From positions 2,790,001-2,854,000 of the forward strand of contig NZ_CP016282.1 in assembly GCF_001679725.1 (NCBI RefSeq): a DNA stretch of 64,000 nucleotides, read 5' to 3'. This DNA comes from Cryobacterium arcticum (GTDB lineage Bacteria > Actinomycetota > Actinomycetes > Actinomycetales > Microbacteriaceae). The notes under the pieces were generated by a model. That model was not told the origin of the DNA and did no database searches. It was given only the letters and a program-made list of their open reading frames with translations. Each line of letters starts with the position of its first letter. Position 1 is the first letter of the stretch. Made by a program: the position numbers and the translations under genes. This document shows positions 26,740 through 35,867 of the stretch, piece by piece.

Positions 26740-27708
26740 TCAGTACCAGAACGGCGCCTGGGTCACGTACGGTGCCTCCAGCATGCGCATCTCCTCGGCG
26801 GTGAGTTGCAGCTCGACGGCCGCCGCCGCGTCAGCGAGGTGGTGTGGTTTGGTGGCACCGACGATCGGCGCACTGACGACGGCTTTGCTGAGCACCCAGG
26901 CCAGGGCGATCTGGGCCATCGGCACGCCGCGGTCGGCCGCGAGCCGCTCGACGGCATCGATCACCGGCCCGTCGAAGTCCGTGTCGAACGCCTTCGCCAC
27001 GGTGTCGACGGCCGACCGTTCGGTGACGGCGTCGCGGGGCCGGGTCAGCCGGCCCTTCCCCTGCGGCGAATACGGGACGGCGCCGACACCCATGTCGGCA
27101 CACATCGGCAGCATCTCGCGTTCTTCCTCGCGCTTGATCAGGTTGTATTGATCCTGCATCGACACGAAGCTCGTCCAGCCGTGCTGCGCGGCGGCCGACT
27201 GGAGTTTCGCGAACTGCCAGGCGTACATCGACGATGCACCGAGGTAGCGCACCTTCCCCGCCCGGACGATGTCGTGCAGAGCTTCCATCGTCTCTTCCAC
27301 CGGGACGTCACCGTCGAAACGGTGAATCTGATAGAGGTCGATGTAGTCGGTGCCGAGGCGGCTGAGCGAAGCGTCGACCTGCTCGAGAATGGCTGCCCGC
27401 GAGAGACCCGAACCTCCGGGACCGGCGTGCATCGTCCCGCTGACCTTGGTGGCGAGAACGATCTCCTCCCGGCGGGCGTAGCGCCGTATGGCGCGCCCGA
27501 CGTATTCCTCGGACGAGCCGCTCTGATAGACGTTCGCGGTGTCCCACAGGGTGACGCCGAGTTCGACGGCCTGCCGGAAGAACGGGGCGGCGGCATCCTC
27601 ATCGAGGGTCCAGCTGTGCAATCCGGACTGTGGATCGCCATAGCTCATGCAACCAAGCCCGATCCGGCTCACCGTGAGTCCGCTTCGGCCTAGACGGGTG
27701 TATTGCAT
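26740..27708 (-). CDS. Aldo/keto reductase
   Basis: 322 aa with AKR catalytic residues in LWDTANVYQSGSSEE, LATKVSG and YQIHRFDGD. RBS AGGAGGAG just before ATG 27708 fixes the start; a TATAAC box at 27733-27738 (minus strand) may be its -10. Paralog of the enzyme at 20651-21628. The MmyB-like regulator follows in the same direction. Substrate unknown. Confidence 0.9.
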   Translation of the reverse strand: MQYTRLGRSGLTVSRIGLGCMSYGDPQSGLHSWTLDEDAAAPFFRQAVELGVTLWDTANVYQSGSSEEYVGRAIRRYARREEIVLATKVSGTMHAGPGGSGLSRAAILEQVDASLSRLGTDYIDLYQIHRFDGDVPVEETMEALHDIVRAGKVRYLGASSMYAWQFAKLQSAAAQHGWTSFVSMQDQYNLIKREEEREMLPMCADMGVGAVPYSPQGKGRLTRPRDAVTERSAVDTVAKAFDTDFDGPVIDAVERLAADRGVPMAQIALAWVLSKAVVSAPIVGATKPHHLADAAAAVELQLTAEEMRMLEAPYVTQAPFWY

Positions 27709-27969
27709 GGCTCCTCCTGTTGTCGAGCGGTTGTTATATCGGCTGCGAGCGACGGTACGCGACTGGCGAAAAACGAGGGAGTCCCTGACGGGGAACGGCT
27801 CGCACCGAACCGAACGACGCCGGTCGAAGACGGGCCACAGTGTCACGGACGGATGATTCGAGGGTTCTCAGACACGCCGGCTCGCGCGGTACTTCCGTGG
27901 CCGGGGCGCCGGCAGTACCGTGTGCGGCGAGGGGCGGATGCGCGCCTCGCTTTGAGAAAGGAGCCTCCA

Positions 27970-28407
27970 GTGAGCACCACCCACGTTCGTCAGGGCGGCT
28001 ACCTCCCGCCCAGCCCGTTCCTGCAGCACGTCGTCAACCCCGTCGCGCGCACCCTCGGCGCCCCCACGCTCATCGTGCGCGGCCGCACCAGTGGACGCGA
28101 GATCGGCACCCCCGTCGCCCCGTTCGACATGGAGGGCGACCGCTATGTGATCGCCGGCCGCGGGGAAACCCAGTGGGTCCGCAACCTCCGCGTCGCCGGA
28201 CGGTGCGAGCTGCGCATCCACTGGCGTCGGCACCCCTACCGTGCCACCGAGCTACGCGGCGACGAACATGCCCGGATCGCGGCTGCGTACCTCAAGAGGC
28301 TCGGCCGGCGGGCCGACGCGTTCCTCGCCGAGCTGCCGGATGTGGCGGACCATCCGATCTTCCGGCTCGACCCGTGCGCCCTGGTCTTCGCACCGGCCGA
28401 GCACTGA
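27970..28407 (+). CDS. F420-type deazaflavin-dependent nitroreductase
   Basis: 145 aa from GTG 27970, preceded by AAAGGAG. The length and the split-barrel pattern PTLIVRGRTSGREIGTPVAPFDMEGDRYVIAGRGETQWVRNLRVAGRCELRI (two overlapping segments, residues about 33-85) match the Ddn-like deazaflavin-dependent oxidoreductases, which use cofactor F420H2. Cytoplasmic; substrate unknown. Its stop codon lies in a hairpin shared with the convergent monooxygenase gene. Confidence 0.88.
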   Translation: MSTTHVRQGGYLPPSPFLQHVVNPVARTLGAPTLIVRGRTSGREIGTPVAPFDMEGDRYVIAGRGETQWVRNLRVAGRCELRIHWRRHPYRATELRGDEHARIAAAYLKRLGRRADAFLAELPDVADHPIFRLDPCALVFAPAEH

Positions 28408-28424
28408 GCCCGCCGCCGGCTCAG
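28404..28424. terminator. Bidirectional hairpin over two convergent stop codons
   Basis: CTGAGCC (28404-28410) and GGCTCAG (28418-28424) pair around a 7-base CG loop. Each arm contains the stop codon of one of the two convergent genes (TGA 28405-28407 on plus; TGA at 28421-28423 on minus). No T-tract. Confidence 0.6.
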
Positions 28425-30025
28425 CCGACGAGCAGGCCCACCATCCGCAGCCACGCGGCGAGGTTCGGCTCGTCGACGACGGGAGCACGCAGCGCCACGT
28501 ACCCGTCGGGTCTCACGACGAGCATGCCGGTGCCCGGCCGGTCGGCGAGCCGATAGGCGTGCGTCAGCGCTCCGAGCAGCCGCTCCGGCACCGGGCGGGC
28601 ATCCGCCTGCAGCAGGATATGCACCCCCGGCCCCGCAAGCAGTTCGTGCAACCGCACCCGGCGGCCCTCGCAGCGCACCAGGGTGTCGGCCACGCGGGAC
28701 CCGGGCCGCAGCCCGCGCCGGGCCAGGCCGCCACGCACCGGCGTGAGTGAAGCGTGCACCTCCACCGACAGCGGACTGTGCCGGTACCGCAGCCGGAACT
28801 GGGCCAGCGTGCGCACCCCCGCAGCCGTGAGACGGCGGCCGCGAAGCAGCCAGGGCACCAGCGGCGCGGCCAGCGGTACGAGCACGCCGCGGGCCAGTTG
28901 GGCCACCGGATTGAGGCTCGCCTCGGCCCAGTAGATGGCGTGCGTCAGGCGCAGCACGGCGGCATCCGCGCGGCGGCGCTCCGCGGCGTACGAATCCAGC
29001 AGCGCCGATCCGGGCAGGGCGGCCAGTGACCCGGCGGGGCCGGCGGCCGCCGCGAAGGCCAGTTTCCAGCCGAGGTTGACGGCGTCATGGATGCCCGCAT
29101 TCATGCCCTGCGCTCCCGCCGGCGAGTGCGCGTGGGCGGCGTCGCCGGCCAGGAACAGGGGCCCGCGGCTGAACCGGCTGGCGAGGCGGTGTTGCAGCCG
29201 CACCTGGGCCGACCAGGCCACGGACGCGATCCGGGCCGGCAGCCCGGCCTCGTCGAGCAGGCTCTGCAGGGCCGTGGCCGGCACGGTCGGTCCCGGCTGA
29301 CCGAACGGCTGCCGGTCGGCGCCGGCTGGGCGGGTGGCGAGCATGCGCCAGCCGGCCCGCTCCCCGATGTTGAACAGGAAGACCAGCCCGCGCCGCCCCA
29401 CGACCACCTGCGCCACCCCCGGCTCGAGCACCGTGGATGCTCCCAGCTCCAGGTCGGCCAGCACCACCTCCTGGGCGTAGTCACCGCCCAGCCAACCGCC
29501 CACCGACCGGCGCACCAGACTGGCCGGTCCGTCGCAGCCGGCCAGATACCGGCAGCGCACCTCCTGCTCGGGCCGGTCGTCCCCGCGCAGCACCGCCCGC
29601 GCACCGCCGCCGCCCAGCCGGGCCACCCGCACCACCTCGGTGCCGCGCTCCACCAGCACGCCCCGCTCGGCGAGCGCCGCGGCCAGCACCGCCTCCACAT
29701 CCGCCTGCCGGATCAGCAGCAGGTGCGGGAAGGCCGTGCCCGGCAGATCGAACCGGTCCGCAGACACCGCGACCTCGCGCGAGCCCAGGTGCAGCCGCAC
29801 GGACGGTGAGGTATCGCCGCGGCTGAGCAGGGCATCCGTCACCCCCAGCGGACGCAGCAGCTCCAGCGTGCGCGGATGCATCACCATCGCCCGTGACGGC
29901 CGGAACGGCTCCGGCCGCCGTTCCACGATTCGCACCCGGGCACCGTGGTCGTGCGCCTGCAACGCGAGAGTGAGCCCCGTGGTGCCGGCGCCCACCACGA
30001 GCACATCCGTGTCGAAGCCGGTCAT
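28421..30025 (-). CDS. FAD-dependent aromatic monooxygenase (PheA/TfdB type)
   Basis: 534 aa. FAD motif VVGAGTTGLTLAL near residue 9, the DG motif GCDGPASLVRRSVG, and the second FAD motif LFLAGDAAHAHSPAGAQGMNAGIHDAVNLGWKLA-type segment (split here; GDAAH to WKLA). The last 150 residues are the thioredoxin-like fold usual for phenol-hydroxylase-type enzymes. It likely hydroxylates a polyketide, phenol or related aromatic with NAD(P)H and oxygen. ATGA overlap with the preceding gene shows translational coupling to an unknown 217-aa protein. Confidence 0.88.
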   Translation of the reverse strand: MTGFDTDVLVVGAGTTGLTLALQAHDHGARVRIVERRPEPFRPSRAMVMHPRTLELLRPLGVTDALLSRGDTSPSVRLHLGSREVAVSADRFDLPGTAFPHLLLIRQADVEAVLAAALAERGVLVERGTEVVRVARLGGGGARAVLRGDDRPEQEVRCRYLAGCDGPASLVRRSVGGWLGGDYAQEVVLADLELGASTVLEPGVAQVVVGRRGLVFLFNIGERAGWRMLATRPAGADRQPFGQPGPTVPATALQSLLDEAGLPARIASVAWSAQVRLQHRLASRFSRGPLFLAGDAAHAHSPAGAQGMNAGIHDAVNLGWKLAFAAAAGPAGSLAALPGSALLDSYAAERRRADAAVLRLTHAIYWAEASLNPVAQLARGVLVPLAAPLVPWLLRGRRLTAAGVRTLAQFRLRYRHSPLSVEVHASLTPVRGGLARRGLRPGSRVADTLVRCEGRRVRLHELLAGPGVHILLQADARPVPERLLGALTHAYRLADRPGTGMLVVRPDGYVALRAPVVDEPNLAAWLRMVGLLVG

Positions 30026-30675
30026 ACCGGTTCGCGCAGCCGGGCCTTCGGCAGCATCGGCCGGGCCGGTCGCCACCAGCCCGCCGGGCCGATCACCGTC
30101 ACGGCCGGTGGGCCTTCCAGAGCCGGCGCGACCCCGGGCAGGTACGCGGCCGGATCGGCGAGGAACTCGTCCCGGTGCACCCCGGGCAGCACCCGGTAGT
30201 GGATCGACCCGGGCACGCTGCCCAGCGCCAGCACCCGCCACAGGGTGCGCGCGTAGGTCTCCGCGCGGTCGGGGCCGTCCCACTCATAGATCCCGCGGTA
30301 CACGCCGTGTTCGTCGTGGGTCATCCAGAGCTTGGACACGAAGCCGGGAAACCCGACGAACAGGGGTGTGTTGAGGATGCTCTGCACCCGGAACCAACGG
30401 TGCGCCCGGCCCCGCAATACCCGCAACCGGAACCCCACGACGAGCACCGCCGGGTCGTGGGTGACCCCGCGGTCCACCACGGTCTCGCGGTACACCACGG
30501 CCTGGCTGCCATCGCCGAACCGGAGCAACCGGCCGGTGTTCTCCTGGGGCAGGTGGATGCGCCGCTCCGCCAGCAGCAGAGCGGTGCGGGCCACGCAGCC
30601 GGCCAGCCCCCGCACCGCCGGGCCCACCTTGAGCGGCGGTTTCTCGGGGCGCCCGTCGAGATCGGTGAACGTCAT
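30022..30675 (-). CDS. Unknown partner of the FAD monooxygenase
   Basis: 217 aa, family not recognised. Features: LLRFGDGSQAVVYRETVVDRG, FRVQSILNTPLFVGFPGFVSKLWMTHDEHGVYRGIYEWDG and TLWRVLALGSVPGSIHYRVLPGVHRDEFL. The middle looks like a dimeric ferredoxin-like barrel (YdhR-type) in style, unproven. RBS GGAGGGAACCC fits ATG 30675. The gene overlaps the monooxygenase start by ATGA, so both proteins probably act on one substrate. Confidence 0.65.
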   Translation of the reverse strand: MTFTDLDGRPEKPPLKVGPAVRGLAGCVARTALLLAERRIHLPQENTGRLLRFGDGSQAVVYRETVVDRGVTHDPAVLVVGFRLRVLRGRAHRWFRVQSILNTPLFVGFPGFVSKLWMTHDEHGVYRGIYEWDGPDRAETYARTLWRVLALGSVPGSIHYRVLPGVHRDEFLADPAAYLPGVAPALEGPPAVTVIGPAGWWRPARPMLPKARLREPV

Positions 30676-30877
30676 GGGTTCCTCCCTGGCTCCGGGCACG
30701 CGCACCGCGGAAGCACCGCCGGCCTGCGCACGACCCTGCCAGCATAGGCAGGCATCCGGCCGCCGGAAAGGGCCGCCCGCGCCGGTGGCGCACCCACCGG
30801 CTCCGGCATCCGTGCCAAGCTTGAACCCTGTGCCCCGCACCGGATTCGCGACCTCCACCGGAAAGACCCCTGACGCA

Positions 30878-32140
30878 ATGACGCCTCCCGCTCGCTCCAG
30901 CATCCGCCCCGCCGTGGAGGTGCGCCGCGCGCGCGTGGCCGTCGCCGTTCTGTTCTTCACCAACGGCGCGCTGTTCGCGAACCTGATCCCCCGGTATCCG
31001 GCGATCAAGTCCGAGCTGGGCCTGAGCAACGCCGAGTTCGGGCTGGCCGTCGCGGCGTTCCCGCTGGGCGCGCTCATCGCCGGACTCGCCGCGGGCATGC
31101 TCATCCGCCGGTTCCGCTCCTCGCGGGTGGCCATCGCCTCCACCATCCTCACCTCGGTGGGCCTGATCGTGGCCGGCATCGCGCCCAGCTGGATCGCCCT
31201 GGCGGCCGGCATCTTCCTCGCCGGGGCCATGGACTCCATCACCGACGTGGCCCAGAACTCGCACGGCCTGCGGGTGCAGCGGCTCTATAAGAGGAGCATC
31301 CTCAACTCCTTCCACGCGGTGTGGAGCATCGGCGCGGTCACCGGCGGTCTGCTCGGCGCCGCAGCCGCCCAGCTCGACGTGCCCCGAGGCACCCACCTCG
31401 TGGTCTCGGCCGTCACGTTCAGCCTGTTCGCGCTCTACACCTACCGGTTCCTGCTGGCCGGCCCCGAGCCACTGGAGCCCGAGGCCGCCGCGCCGATCGC
31501 CACCACGGTCCCCACCCGCTCCCCCGCCCGACTCGGCAAGTGGCTGGTGCTCGGAGCCCTCGTGGTGATCGCCGCGTCGGGCGCCGTCGTGGAAGACGCC
31601 GGGGCGTCGTGGTCGGCCATCTACCTCACCGACACGCTCGAGACATCCGCTCTGGTGGCCGGCCTGGGCTTCATCGCCCTGCAGGGCATGCAGTTCATCG
31701 GCCGGATGCTCGGCGACGGTCTGGTCGACAGGTTCGGCCAGCGCGCCGTGGCCCGCGCCGGCGGCGCCATCGTGTTCCTCGGCATGGGCAGCGCCCTCGC
31801 GTTCCCGTCCATCCCGGGCACCATCGTGGGCTTCGGCCTCGCCGGTCTGGGCGTTGCCACGCTGATCCCCGCCGCCATGCACGCCGCCGACGAGCTGCCC
31901 GGCTTCCGGGCCGGCACCGGGCTCACCATCGTGGCCTGGTTGCTACGGCTGGGCTTCCTGGTGTCCCCGCCCATCGTGGGCGCCATCGCCGACCTCACGG
32001 CGCTCCGCTACGGGCTGCTCGTGGTTCCGTTGGCGGGGCTGCTCGTGGTTCTGTTCGCGCCGGTGCTGGCCACCCGGGTGCGGCCCGGCGCTGCCGATGT
32101 GGCGCCCTCCGACGAACCGGAACTCACCTCCGCGAGCTGA
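30878..32140 (+). CDS. MFS transporter
   Basis: 420 aa, twelve hydrophobic segments. Starts MTPPARSSIRPAVEVRRARVAVAVLFFTNGALFANLIPRYPAIKSELGLSNAEFG (first helix and loop; given in pieces). The A-type motif between helices 2 and 3 is degenerate (GMLIRRFRSSR). Best resemblance is to the sugar-porter-like YfcJ/FucP-unrelated DHA family with VEDAGASWSAIYL in the central loop, seen in actinobacterial membrane proteins. Substrate unknown. Divergent from the monooxygenase pair, which it might serve. Weak Shine-Dalgarno. Confidence 0.85.
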   Translation: MTPPARSSIRPAVEVRRARVAVAVLFFTNGALFANLIPRYPAIKSELGLSNAEFGLAVAAFPLGALIAGLAAGMLIRRFRSSRVAIASTILTSVGLIVAGIAPSWIALAAGIFLAGAMDSITDVAQNSHGLRVQRLYKRSILNSFHAVWSIGAVTGGLLGAAAAQLDVPRGTHLVVSAVTFSLFALYTYRFLLAGPEPLEPEAAAPIATTVPTRSPARLGKWLVLGALVVIAASGAVVEDAGASWSAIYLTDTLETSALVAGLGFIALQGMQFIGRMLGDGLVDRFGQRAVARAGGAIVFLGMGSALAFPSIPGTIVGFGLAGLGVATLIPAAMHAADELPGFRAGTGLTIVAWLLRLGFLVSPPIVGAIADLTALRYGLLVVPLAGLLVVLFAPVLATRVRPGAADVAPSDEPELTSAS

Positions 32141-32250
32141 ACCTCTCATGCTCCGGTCCGGTTGTTGCATCGGACGTGACCGACCGGCGACGGCCGGCAC
32201 AGCGCGGGTGCCCAGGGTTCTCCAAGCCGGCCCGCCCGTAAGCTCGACCC

Positions 32251-32529
32251 ATGACCGCACCCGCAACGCCCGCCGCCGCCACCGCCGACCTGACCATGTT
32301 CGGCGCCGAGTGGTGCAAGGACTGCCGCCGCTCCAAGAAACTGCTCGACGGCCTGGGCGTGGCCTACAACTACGTGGACCTGGAGACCGTCGAGGACGGC
32401 GCCGACCGGGCCAGGGCCATCAGCGGCCGCACCCAGATTCCCGTGCTCGTCTTCGCCGACAACACTCACATGGTCGAGCCCAGCGACGCGGATGTGCGCG
32501 CCAAGCTCACCGCACTCGGCACGATCTAG
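32251..32529 (+). CDS. Glutaredoxin/mycoredoxin-like protein
   Basis: 92 aa thioredoxin fold with active site C-K-D-C in FGAEWCKDCRRSKKLLD, cis-Pro loop IPVLVFAD and C-terminal PSDADVRAKL. The CxxC at the start of helix 1 and the size fit actinobacterial glutaredoxin-like proteins that may work with mycothiol. TAAGCT at 32239-32244 is six bases from the ATG: leaderless. A stem-loop terminator follows. Confidence 0.85.
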   Translation: MTAPATPAAATADLTMFGAEWCKDCRRSKKLLDGLGVAYNYVDLETVEDGADRARAISGRTQIPVLVFADNTHMVEPSDADVRAKLTALGTI

Positions 32530-32537
32530 GCGCGAGC

Positions 32538-32564
32538 GGGCGGCTCCCACGAAGGGAACCGCCC
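32538..32564 (+). terminator. Stem-loop between convergent genes
   Basis: GGGCGG (32538-32543) pairs with CCGCCC (32559-32564); an inner TCCC/GGGA pairing extends the stem across one mismatch. No clear T-tract. Lies between the glutaredoxin-like gene and the convergent SDR gene. Confidence 0.6.
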
Positions 32565-32581
32565 AGCTGGAGTGATGCGAC

Positions 32582-33367
32582 TCAGTTGTAGAGCATGCCA
32601 CCGTCGACCAGCAGCACCTGCCCGGTGACGTAGTCGGAGTCGGGCCCGGCGAAGAATGAGACCACCTTTGCCACGTCTTCCGGGGTCTCGATGCGGCCGA
32701 GCGCGATGCCGTCGACGTTCTCCTTGAGGTTCTGCCCACGGGGCTTGCCATTGATCACGCTGAGCTTCTCGTCGATCAGGTCCCACATCCCCGTGCCGAC
32801 GATTCCGGGGGCGTAGGCATTGACGGTGATGTTCTTCGGCGCCAACTCCTGCGCGGCGACCTGGGTGATACCGCGCACGGCGAACTTCGAGGCCGAGTAC
32901 GCACCGAGGATCGGGAAGCCCTGGATGGACGCGATCGACGCCGCGTTGATGATCTTGCCGGGGCGTCCCAGTTCGTCGAACTTGGCCACGGCGGCCTGGA
33001 TGCCCCAGATCACGCTGTTCACGTTGATGCGGAAGATCGAGTCGAGCTCGTCTTCGGTTATCTCTGACAACGGCGTCACTTGGGCGATGCCGGCGTTGTT
33101 GACGATCACGTCGAACCCGCCCAGTCGCTGCGCCGCGGCGTCGACCGCGGCGAACACGTCGTCGCGCTGGGAGACATCCACGCTGACGAACACTGCCGCG
33201 CGGCCCAGCGCCTCGATCTCTGTGATGACGCCCGCAGCCTTTTCGGCCTGCACCGCGAGGTCGGCCACGGCGATATCGAAGCCGTCCTGGGCGAGCCTCA
33301 GAGCGATGCCGCGTCCGATGCCTTGGCCGGCTCCGGTGACGAGTGCGACTTTGTTGGTGACGGTCAT
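32582..33367 (-). CDS. SDR: diacetyl/acetoin reductase (butanediol dehydrogenase type)
   Basis: 261 aa. Classical SDR marks: TGAGQGIG near residue 11, NNAG, catalytic S in INAASIASIQG, YSASKFAVRG (Y-x-x-x-K) and the C-terminal VTGQVLLVDGGMLYN. FRINVNSVIWGIQAA and the LSVINGKPRGQNLKENVDGIALGR segment are typical for (S)-acetoin-forming diacetyl reductases / meso-butanediol dehydrogenases. Start 33367 is preceded by AGGGGT. A hairpin GAAGGC/GCCTTC (33438-33454) lies in its long leader. Confidence 0.87.
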   Translation of the reverse strand: MTVTNKVALVTGAGQGIGRGIALRLAQDGFDIAVADLAVQAEKAAGVITEIEALGRAAVFVSVDVSQRDDVFAAVDAAAQRLGGFDVIVNNAGIAQVTPLSEITEDELDSIFRINVNSVIWGIQAAVAKFDELGRPGKIINAASIASIQGFPILGAYSASKFAVRGITQVAAQELAPKNITVNAYAPGIVGTGMWDLIDEKLSVINGKPRGQNLKENVDGIALGRIETPEDVAKVVSFFAGPDSDYVTGQVLLVDGGMLYN

Positions 33368-33551
33368 GGTGATACCCCTGTTCCTGTCAGTGCGGCGGAC
33401 GCCGTGATGGGCGTCCTCCTTGGCGGGCGCAAGGTGTGAAGGCTCGTGGCCTTCGCCTGCGTCGTCCCGAATTAAAAACGCTATCAACAGGCATTTCGCT
33501 AGGGGCGTATCGCAGTGAGCAGCCGGTCAGGCCTGTGTGATAACGGTTGAG

Positions 33552-34907
33552 TCAGGCCGGTTTGACCTCTCCTGTGGCTGTGATGCCCAGTGCGGCGAGT
33601 TCCGTCACGAGGGCCTCCCGGAGCGCCTGCAGGTCGGGGCAGGCATCCGGGTCGGCGACAATCGTGATCACCAGGGTGCCCGCGTAGGAGAGTGCAACGA
33701 ACGCGACGGAGACATTGCCCGTCGCGGCGCTCAACGGCAGCAGCGCGGTGATCGGGCAGCCGACGAGGGTGAGCGGCTCGGCCGGCCCGCGCACGTTGCT
33801 CGTGAAGGTGTGGATGAGCCGTTGGCCGTCGATGAACCATCGGTAGAGCCCCAGCCGGGCCAGCAGCCGGAAGAGCGGGCCGATCAGGGCCGTGGATGCG
33901 CCGCGCGCTGTGCGCTTGGCGGTGCGGGTGAGCGCCGCCACCCGGCGCAGCCGCTCGTCGCGGTCGCCCACGGCGGGGATGCGCAGCGGGATGACGCCGC
34001 TCGCGTTGCCGAGCTGCCCGGCGCTGGCTTGCAACCGGGCCGAGAACGGCACCGACACCACGAACTCATCGACCAGTTCGCCGCGGCTCAGGAGAAGGGT
34101 GTGCAGGGCACCGGCGATGGCCACGAGCAGAACGTCGTTCACCGTGGCCTGACGCGCCCGGGCGGCTGCGAGAGTCTGCGGCAGGCCGACCCGGATGTCG
34201 AGGAACCGGCGGCGGGCTCCCGTCGGCACGTTGAGGGAGGTGCGCGCCACACGGCTGGCGCCCACGAGCCGCAGCTGGCGGGCGGCCGCGGCCAGGCGCA
34301 GCAGGTCCCGCGGCACCCGGCGAAGAGCGCGCAGGCGGAGCCGCAGCATGTCCGCGGCGATCTGCCCGGCGGACGGCCGCGGCCGGGGGAACGGGGCGAT
34401 TGGCGCCGGCGAGCCGTCTCCGTGGGTGCCGTCGACCAGGCCGGCAAGCACCGCGAGGCCGCCGATGCCGTCGGCGAGCACATGGTGGAACACCACGATG
34501 AGGGCGGCCTCTGTGCCGCCCGGGGTCACTACCAGGGTGGCCGTCCAGAGCGGGCGGCTGCGCGGCAGGGGCGTGCTCAGCAGCGTCGCGGCGATGTCGA
34601 GCACCTCGTGCTCGGCCAGCGGGTCGCTTACCTCGGTCACGGTTACGTGCCGGGCGATATCGAAGCCGGGGTCGTCCACCCAGATCGGTCGGCCGAATCC
34701 CACCGGCACCGTCGCGAGTCGCTGGCGCAGCCGCGGTATGCCCGCGACCCGGCGGCCCAGCTCACGGACCAGCCGGGTGGCATCCAGGCCGGGCCTCGTG
34801 TCGAGCAGCAGCACCGCGCCGACCTGCATCGGCGTGGAGCCGTGTTCGGCGACCAGCGACATGAGGTCGTCGGCGCTCACCCGGTCGATCGATGGCGGCG
34901 TGCGCAT
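33552..34907 (-). CDS. Wax ester synthase / diacylglycerol acyltransferase (WS/DGAT)
   Basis: 451 aa. The acyltransferase motif HHxxxDG is H141-H-V-L-A-D-G147; the N-terminus MRTPPSIDRVSADDLMSL and the later AGTLVITIVADPDACPDLQALREALVTEL (two pieces) fit the WS/DGAT family. These enzymes make triacylglycerol or wax esters from acyl-CoA. Uncommon in small-genome Microbacteriaceae. The adjacent 157-aa gene lies 15 bases upstream on the same strand, suggesting an operon. Confidence 0.9.
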   Translation of the reverse strand: MRTPPSIDRVSADDLMSLVAEHGSTPMQVGAVLLLDTRPGLDATRLVRELGRRVAGIPRLRQRLATVPVGFGRPIWVDDPGFDIARHVTVTEVSDPLAEHEVLDIAATLLSTPLPRSRPLWTATLVVTPGGTEAALIVVFHHVLADGIGGLAVLAGLVDGTHGDGSPAPIAPFPRPRPSAGQIAADMLRLRLRALRRVPRDLLRLAAAARQLRLVGASRVARTSLNVPTGARRRFLDIRVGLPQTLAAARARQATVNDVLLVAIAGALHTLLLSRGELVDEFVVSVPFSARLQASAGQLGNASGVIPLRIPAVGDRDERLRRVAALTRTAKRTARGASTALIGPLFRLLARLGLYRWFIDGQRLIHTFTSNVRGPAEPLTLVGCPITALLPLSAATGNVSVAFVALSYAGTLVITIVADPDACPDLQALREALVTELAALGITATGEVKPA

Positions 34908-34922
34908 GCCTAGACGGTATAC

Positions 34923-35396
34923 CTACCGGGGCACCCCGAGCAGGCCGGCCAGGGTATGGAGCGCGTCGAGTTCGTGGTCTCCGATGACCCGCCGGTCGCC
35001 GGGAGGGCCCTCGGCCGACGCCCGGGCCACGTGTTCGGCTACCCGGAAGAGCCAGGCCCGGAACGCGGAGTCCAGGCCGGGCACCTGCGTCTTCACGAGC
35101 GCCAGCGCCAGGGTCAGCTCGCCGAGCACCCGGGCCTGGGTCTCGTCGGCGCCGTCGACCAGACCGAAGTCCCTCGTCAGAACCTCCGCCACCAGGTCGG
35201 CCTCGATCTCCTTCACGATGGGCAGCCCGTCGGGCTGGGATGCCTCGAGAGTGACCGCCTTCTCCGCGGCCAGCATCTCCGTGACGATCCCCATCGGAGA
35301 GCTCTGCGACGCCCCCACCAGGTACAGGCCGACCAGGAACGGCGCGGCGCCGACCGTGCGCCACTCCTCTGTGCTGAACGCATCCCTGACGGCCAT
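34923..35396 (-). CDS. Hypothetical protein upstream of WS/DGAT
   Basis: 157 aa, function unknown. FSTEEWRTVGAAPFLVGLYLVGASQSSPMGIVTEMLAAEKAV is followed by an Asp/Glu-rich region and a long amphipathic helix (LGELTLALALVKTQVPGLDSAFRAWLFRVAEHVARAS, in pieces). It resembles TerB/DUF533-like helical bundles only in overall style. GGAG precedes ATG 35396. Same strand and 15 bases ahead of the acyltransferase, so possibly a lipid-storage accessory protein. Confidence 0.6.
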   Translation of the reverse strand: MAVRDAFSTEEWRTVGAAPFLVGLYLVGASQSSPMGIVTEMLAAEKAVTLEASQPDGLPIVKEIEADLVAEVLTRDFGLVDGADETQARVLGELTLALALVKTQVPGLDSAFRAWLFRVAEHVARASAEGPPGDRRVIGDHELDALHTLAGLLGVPR

Positions 35397-35567
35397 CTGA
35401 GCTCCCGATCGGTGCCGGCCCCCGGCGCTGGGTGTCGAAACATCCCCGCCTGTGCCATCCACGCTACGCCCGCGCATCCGCTGCCCGAAAGCCCCGTGCG
35501 ACCGAGGCATCCGACAGACCACCGCTGCCCGTTGAAGCGCACCTGCGGCCGGGGTACCGTATGCGCC

Positions 35568-35867
35568 ATGACCACCGTCACCCAGTACTGGGCACCGCAC
35601 GACAACCAGAACGGCCTCTACCAGGCCAGGGGCCAGCTCATCTGGTCGTGGCCGCTCGGCGACAACTCGCACTACTGGGGCTTCGCCGTACGCCCGCACC
35701 AGGGCAACATGCAGGTGGAGGTCGAACGCCAGTGGACCACCTCCGACAACGACATGCGGTTCGTCGAGAACTTCCTGGTCACCGTGTCCGACCCGGTCGG
35801 CCGCGAATTCCGGCCGTCGGGCAACGGCGGCCTACTCATGTTCACCGCCATCAAAGTGGAGGCCTGA
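35568..35867 (+). CDS. Small hypothetical protein, coupled pair, first gene
   Basis: 99 aa, aromatic-rich beta protein (TQYWAPHDNQNGLYQARGQLIWSWP at the start, in pieces). No family recognised. TACCGT at 35555-35560 is seven bases from the ATG: leaderless. Its stop TGA overlaps the next start (TGATG), so the two are coupled. Confidence 0.55.
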   Translation: MTTVTQYWAPHDNQNGLYQARGQLIWSWPLGDNSHYWGFAVRPHQGNMQVEVERQWTTSDNDMRFVENFLVTVSDPVGREFRPSGNGGLLMFTAIKVEA

